Assembly (NCBI GenBank): GCA_040509515.1 | Contig: JBEVKV010000177.1 | Location: 1-7,964, forward strand | Origin: QHXN01 sp040509515 | Lineage (GTDB): Bacteria > Acidobacteriota > Blastocatellia > Pyrinomonadales > Pyrinomonadaceae | Direction of reading: 5' to 3' | Length of the DNA stretch: 7,964 nt | Part shown: positions 6,026 to 7,964 of the stretch, piece after piece | Layout: each line of letters starts with the position of its first letter | Numbering within the stretch: the first letter of the stretch is position 1 | Translations under genes and position numbers: made by a program | The notes under the pieces: generated by a model | Database searches by the model: none | What the model was told of the DNA's origin: nothing | The model's input: only the letters and a program-made list of their open reading frames with translations

Positions 6026-6633
6026 CTACAGCAGCTTGTCCGGCGTGATTGGCAGTTCACTGACGCGACGGCCCGTCGCGTGGAAGACGGCGTTGGCGAT
6101 GGCCGCAGGGATGCCGACCAGCCCCAACTCGCCCATCCCCTTGACGCCGAGCGGGTTGACGGTCTTATCGTCCTCTTCAACGAATATCGTTTCGATGTCC
6201 AGAATGTCAGCGTTAACCGGCAAGTGGTAATGCTGCAAATTCGGATTCATGATGCGCCCGTAGCGGTGGTCAACTTCAGTCGCCTCCTGCAGAGCCATGC
6301 TGATACCCCGGACGATGCCGCCTAGTTCCTGGCTGTGCGAAGTTTTCGGGTTCATGATCTTGCCGCAGGCCGACACTTCTCGGCAATATTTACCGACCGT
6401 GACGGATCGTTATTGAATTGCAGCTTTCCATCTAACGTCTCGACGTCCTCGATTTTAACGGGCGCGGACTTCATCGCTTCGACCGGATTGCCTCGCGCCC
6501 CGCGGGGCGGCACATAAGCCTTACCCAACACATCTTCCACACGGGTCACGGACTTTTCTTCGTTGTAAGTCGCCTTCACGAGACGCGCGGCGTAACGTAC
6601 CTGCTCGAATGTTTCCGCCAGCACCAGCGCGAG
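6026..6633 (-). pseudogene. Collapsed molybdenum-binding subunit of aldehyde/xanthine oxidase (PaoC/XdhA type)
   Basis: Three pieces of one protein lie in the right order on the minus strand. Piece 1 (about 6633-6441) holds ALVLAETFEQVRYAARLVK to SAPVKIE, matching roughly residues 110-190 of E. coli PaoC. Piece 2 (about 6438-6380), DGKLQFNNDPSRSVNIAE, matches a segment several hundred residues further on. Piece 3 (6379-6026), in another frame, is the C-terminus: CGKIMNPKTSHSQELGG, then GVKGMGELGLVG with the family's catalytic Glu, then ELPITPDKLL and TAG. The intact family protein is about 730 residues; about 200 remain. The N-terminus, most of the cofactor-binding middle, and the frame between pieces 2 and 3 are lost. 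It cannot make a working enzyme. PaoABC in E. coli oxidises aldehydes in the periplasm, but XdhA-like xanthine or other hydroxylases share these motifs, so the substrate is open. Confidence 0.82.
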
Positions 6634-6685
6634 CATTTGTTTGCTACCCTCGGAAGAGCCGCCGATGAACTGTTTCATCGTCTTC

Positions 6686-6826
6686 GTGAGCGTGGGGCTC
6701 CGGGAGGCGATGACGGACGGCAACCTCGTGACGGGCCCGGCGTGGACGGCGCACGTCGAATGGCTGCGACAGTTCCTCGCCGTCCTGGGCGGTGTGCGCG
6801 AAGAGGCCGTCACGGCTAAAGCCTGA
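6686..6826 (+). pseudogene. C-terminal fragment of a DJ-1/PfpI family protein
   Basis: The plus-strand frame ending at the TGA 6824-6826 reads DGNLVTGPAWTAHVEWLRQF then LAVLGG, the typical last strand and helix of DJ-1/PfpI (class I glutamine amidotransferase-like) proteins. The preceding residues (SVGLREAMT) may belong. Further upstream the frame runs into sequence antisense to the molybdenum-oxidase remnant, and the nucleophile-elbow Cys region is absent. About 40 of some 190 residues remain. Family members act as proteases, chaperones or glyoxalase/deglycase-type enzymes; this fragment can do none of these. It faces the AraC gene at 6909-7814. A short homology match, so moderate confidence. 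Confidence 0.65.
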
Positions 6827-6908
6827 AGAGTGGCGGCTGAAAATATGTCGAGTGCGTGAGAGATTCGACGCGGCAGCATCGCGGCATCAACGGGCGAAGG
6901 GATAGAGC

Positions 6909-7814
6909 TTAACGCTGCCGGCGGTAGTCGCTCGGTGAGAGGCCGGTCTCCCTGCGGAAGAGCTGTGAGAAGTGGCCGGAGTTGGCATAGCCGACTTCGA
7001 GGGAGACGTCCACCACGCTCATCTTCGTCTCGCGCAGCAGACGCCGTGCTTCGTTTATCCGCAGGTTGATCTGATAGCGCGAAGGCGAGACGCCCACGGC
7101 CGCCTTGAACAGGCGCTGGAAGTGAAACTTACTCAACCCCGCTTGCGCCGCCAACTGGGCGAGGTCGAAGTCTTCGGCGATGTGTTCGGCTATCCAGTCC
7201 GTGATCTGCCGGAGCTTGAAGCCGGGAAGTGAAGGGCTGCCGCTGCGTGCCTCCTCGTCCGTCACGCCGTAGTTTCTTGCGAGGTGGACGGCGATGAGCT
7301 GGGCGATGCCCTCCACGAAAAGGGGGCTCGCCTGTGGGCGCGTCAATTCGTCGCGCAACTGCCCCATCAGTGAATCCAAGGCGTTATCGGCGAACGCCGA
7401 AAGGTCACGCAGCCGGGCGTGGTCTGCGTTGGCCCCGAAGACCTCTCCCATGGCACGCTGGAGCAGCGGCAGTTCGACGAAGACCGCCATGGATTGGAAC
7501 GGCTCCGGGGTCACCGCCCTCCAGCGGACGTCGTAGGGGGCGCCGCCCGAAGTGAGGAAGAACGAGCCCTTCTTAATCCTTTGAGTGCTCCAAGGCTGTC
7601 CGTTTTCCCGCTCCTGAAAATCAACCTCACCCGACGCGGTCCACGCGAGGAACGGCTCGCTGACGGACGGGAGATGCAGCGCATCCACTACGGGCGGCAA
7701 GGCGATGAGCCATGCTTTAATGTCCCGCCATGCTTCGCCGTCACCGACGGCCAGGCATTTCCCGCCCACGTAGCGCTCAAAGGCTTCGGCGGATGTTGTC
7801 TCGGGGATCGACAT
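6909..7814 (-). CDS. AraC-family transcriptional regulator
   Basis: A complete 301-aa AraC-type regulator. The N-terminal half (about 15-180) is a cupin-like sensing region with segments such as LHLPSVSEPFLAWTASGE. The C-terminal domain has two helix-turn-helix units, about 218-238 (LAQLAAQAGLSKFHFQRLFK) and 266-288 (VDVSLEVGYANSGHFSQLFR), and ends in the family signature GLSPSDYRRQR. It is not close to the YqhC-like protein: the sensing domain differs and the C-terminus carries the more classical AraC signature. The ATG at 7814 has no clear ribosome binding site, but the next Met in frame is at residue 109, inside the domain, so this start is kept. The gene it once controlled is not evident. 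The convergent DJ-1/PfpI remnant is one candidate, and a gene to the right of the window another. The inducer is unknown. Confidence 0.9.
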   Translation of the reverse strand: MSIPETTSAEAFERYVGGKCLAVGDGEAWRDIKAWLIALPPVVDALHLPSVSEPFLAWTASGEVDFQERENGQPWSTQRIKKGSFFLTSGGAPYDVRWRAVTPEPFQSMAVFVELPLLQRAMGEVFGANADHARLRDLSAFADNALDSLMGQLRDELTRPQASPLFVEGIAQLIAVHLARNYGVTDEEARSGSPSLPGFKLRQITDWIAEHIAEDFDLAQLAAQAGLSKFHFQRLFKAAVGVSPSRYQINLRINEARRLLRETKMSVVDVSLEVGYANSGHFSQLFRRETGLSPSDYRRQR

Positions 7815-7908
7815 TTAACGGCGCTGATGTAACAAGCGTAACCATGCGTTTAGCCATCGCACTGCGGCCTGTGCGGGTCAGACGCTCCGATGCTGCTGAT
7901 GCGGGCGT

Positions 7909-7914
7909 ATTATA
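7909..7914 (-). promoter_or_regulatory. Candidate -10 element of the second AraC gene
   Basis: The minus strand has a perfect TATAAT in AT-rich context (GGTTTATAATACG), about 95 bp upstream of the regulator's ATG. No good -35 is seen at 16-18 bp; TTGAGT at 7926-7931 is too close (11 bp). This could be an activator-dependent promoter or chance. Confidence 0.35.
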
Positions 7915-7964
7915 AACCGGATGTTACTCAAAGCTAGAGGCGCTCCGACGAGACGCTAAGGTGG

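Noticed and set aside
5790..6230. 146-codon plus-strand ORF
   Set aside because: Its second half is exactly antisense to the conserved C-terminus of the oxidase remnant, and its composition (Ser, Arg, Pro-rich) is that of a shadow frame.
6690..6879. N-terminal part of the long minus-strand ORF that runs into the oxidase remnant
   Set aside because: It is antisense to the DJ-1/PfpI fragment and shows no oxidase resemblance; only from about 6633 downward does it match the family.

Overview
The window is about 8 kb of GC-rich chromosomal DNA from a bacterium. The Tat-exported enzyme and the lipobox protein with Ser after the Cys suggest a diderm. A soil Acidobacteriota-like organism is only a guess; nothing here fixes the taxon. 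There is no RNA gene, CRISPR array or recognisable insertion sequence.

Layout. Positions 1-3027 hold a minus-strand operon, read right to left: a cytoplasmic DkgA/YvgN-type aldo-keto reductase (2176-3027), a Tat-exported aldo-keto reductase (915-2108), a lipoprotein flavodoxin (226-903), and probably a further gene starting at the extreme left edge. A 229-bp divergent promoter region separates it from a plus-strand YqhC-type AraC regulator (3257-4207). This matches the E. coli yqhC/dkgA logic, in which an AraC protein senses reactive aldehydes and switches on reductases. Next on the minus strand come a decayed zinc alcohol dehydrogenase (about 4208-4664), a clear Rho-independent terminator (4721-4763) and an intact third aldo-keto reductase (4766-5761).

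Positions 5762-6908 form a gene graveyard. It holds an unrecognised 70-codon ORF, the collapsed remains of a PaoC/XdhA-type molybdenum aldehyde or xanthine oxidase subunit (6026 to about 6633, minus, with at least two internal deletions and a frame change), and the C-terminal tail of a DJ-1/PfpI protein (about 6686-6826, plus). The right end carries a second, unrelated AraC-family regulator (6909-7814, minus) with a perfect TATAAT upstream.

Reading. Almost every recognisable gene or remnant belongs to a family linked to reactive carbonyl handling: aldo-keto reductases, alcohol dehydrogenase, PaoC-like aldehyde oxidase, DJ-1/PfpI and a YqhC-like sensor. The most unusual part is that two of the three intact operon products, a Tat-exported aldo-keto reductase and a lipobox flavodoxin, carry export signals. 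This suggests an envelope redox branch under the same control as a cytoplasmic reductase. That is inference; the export signals, active-site residues and gene order are seen directly.
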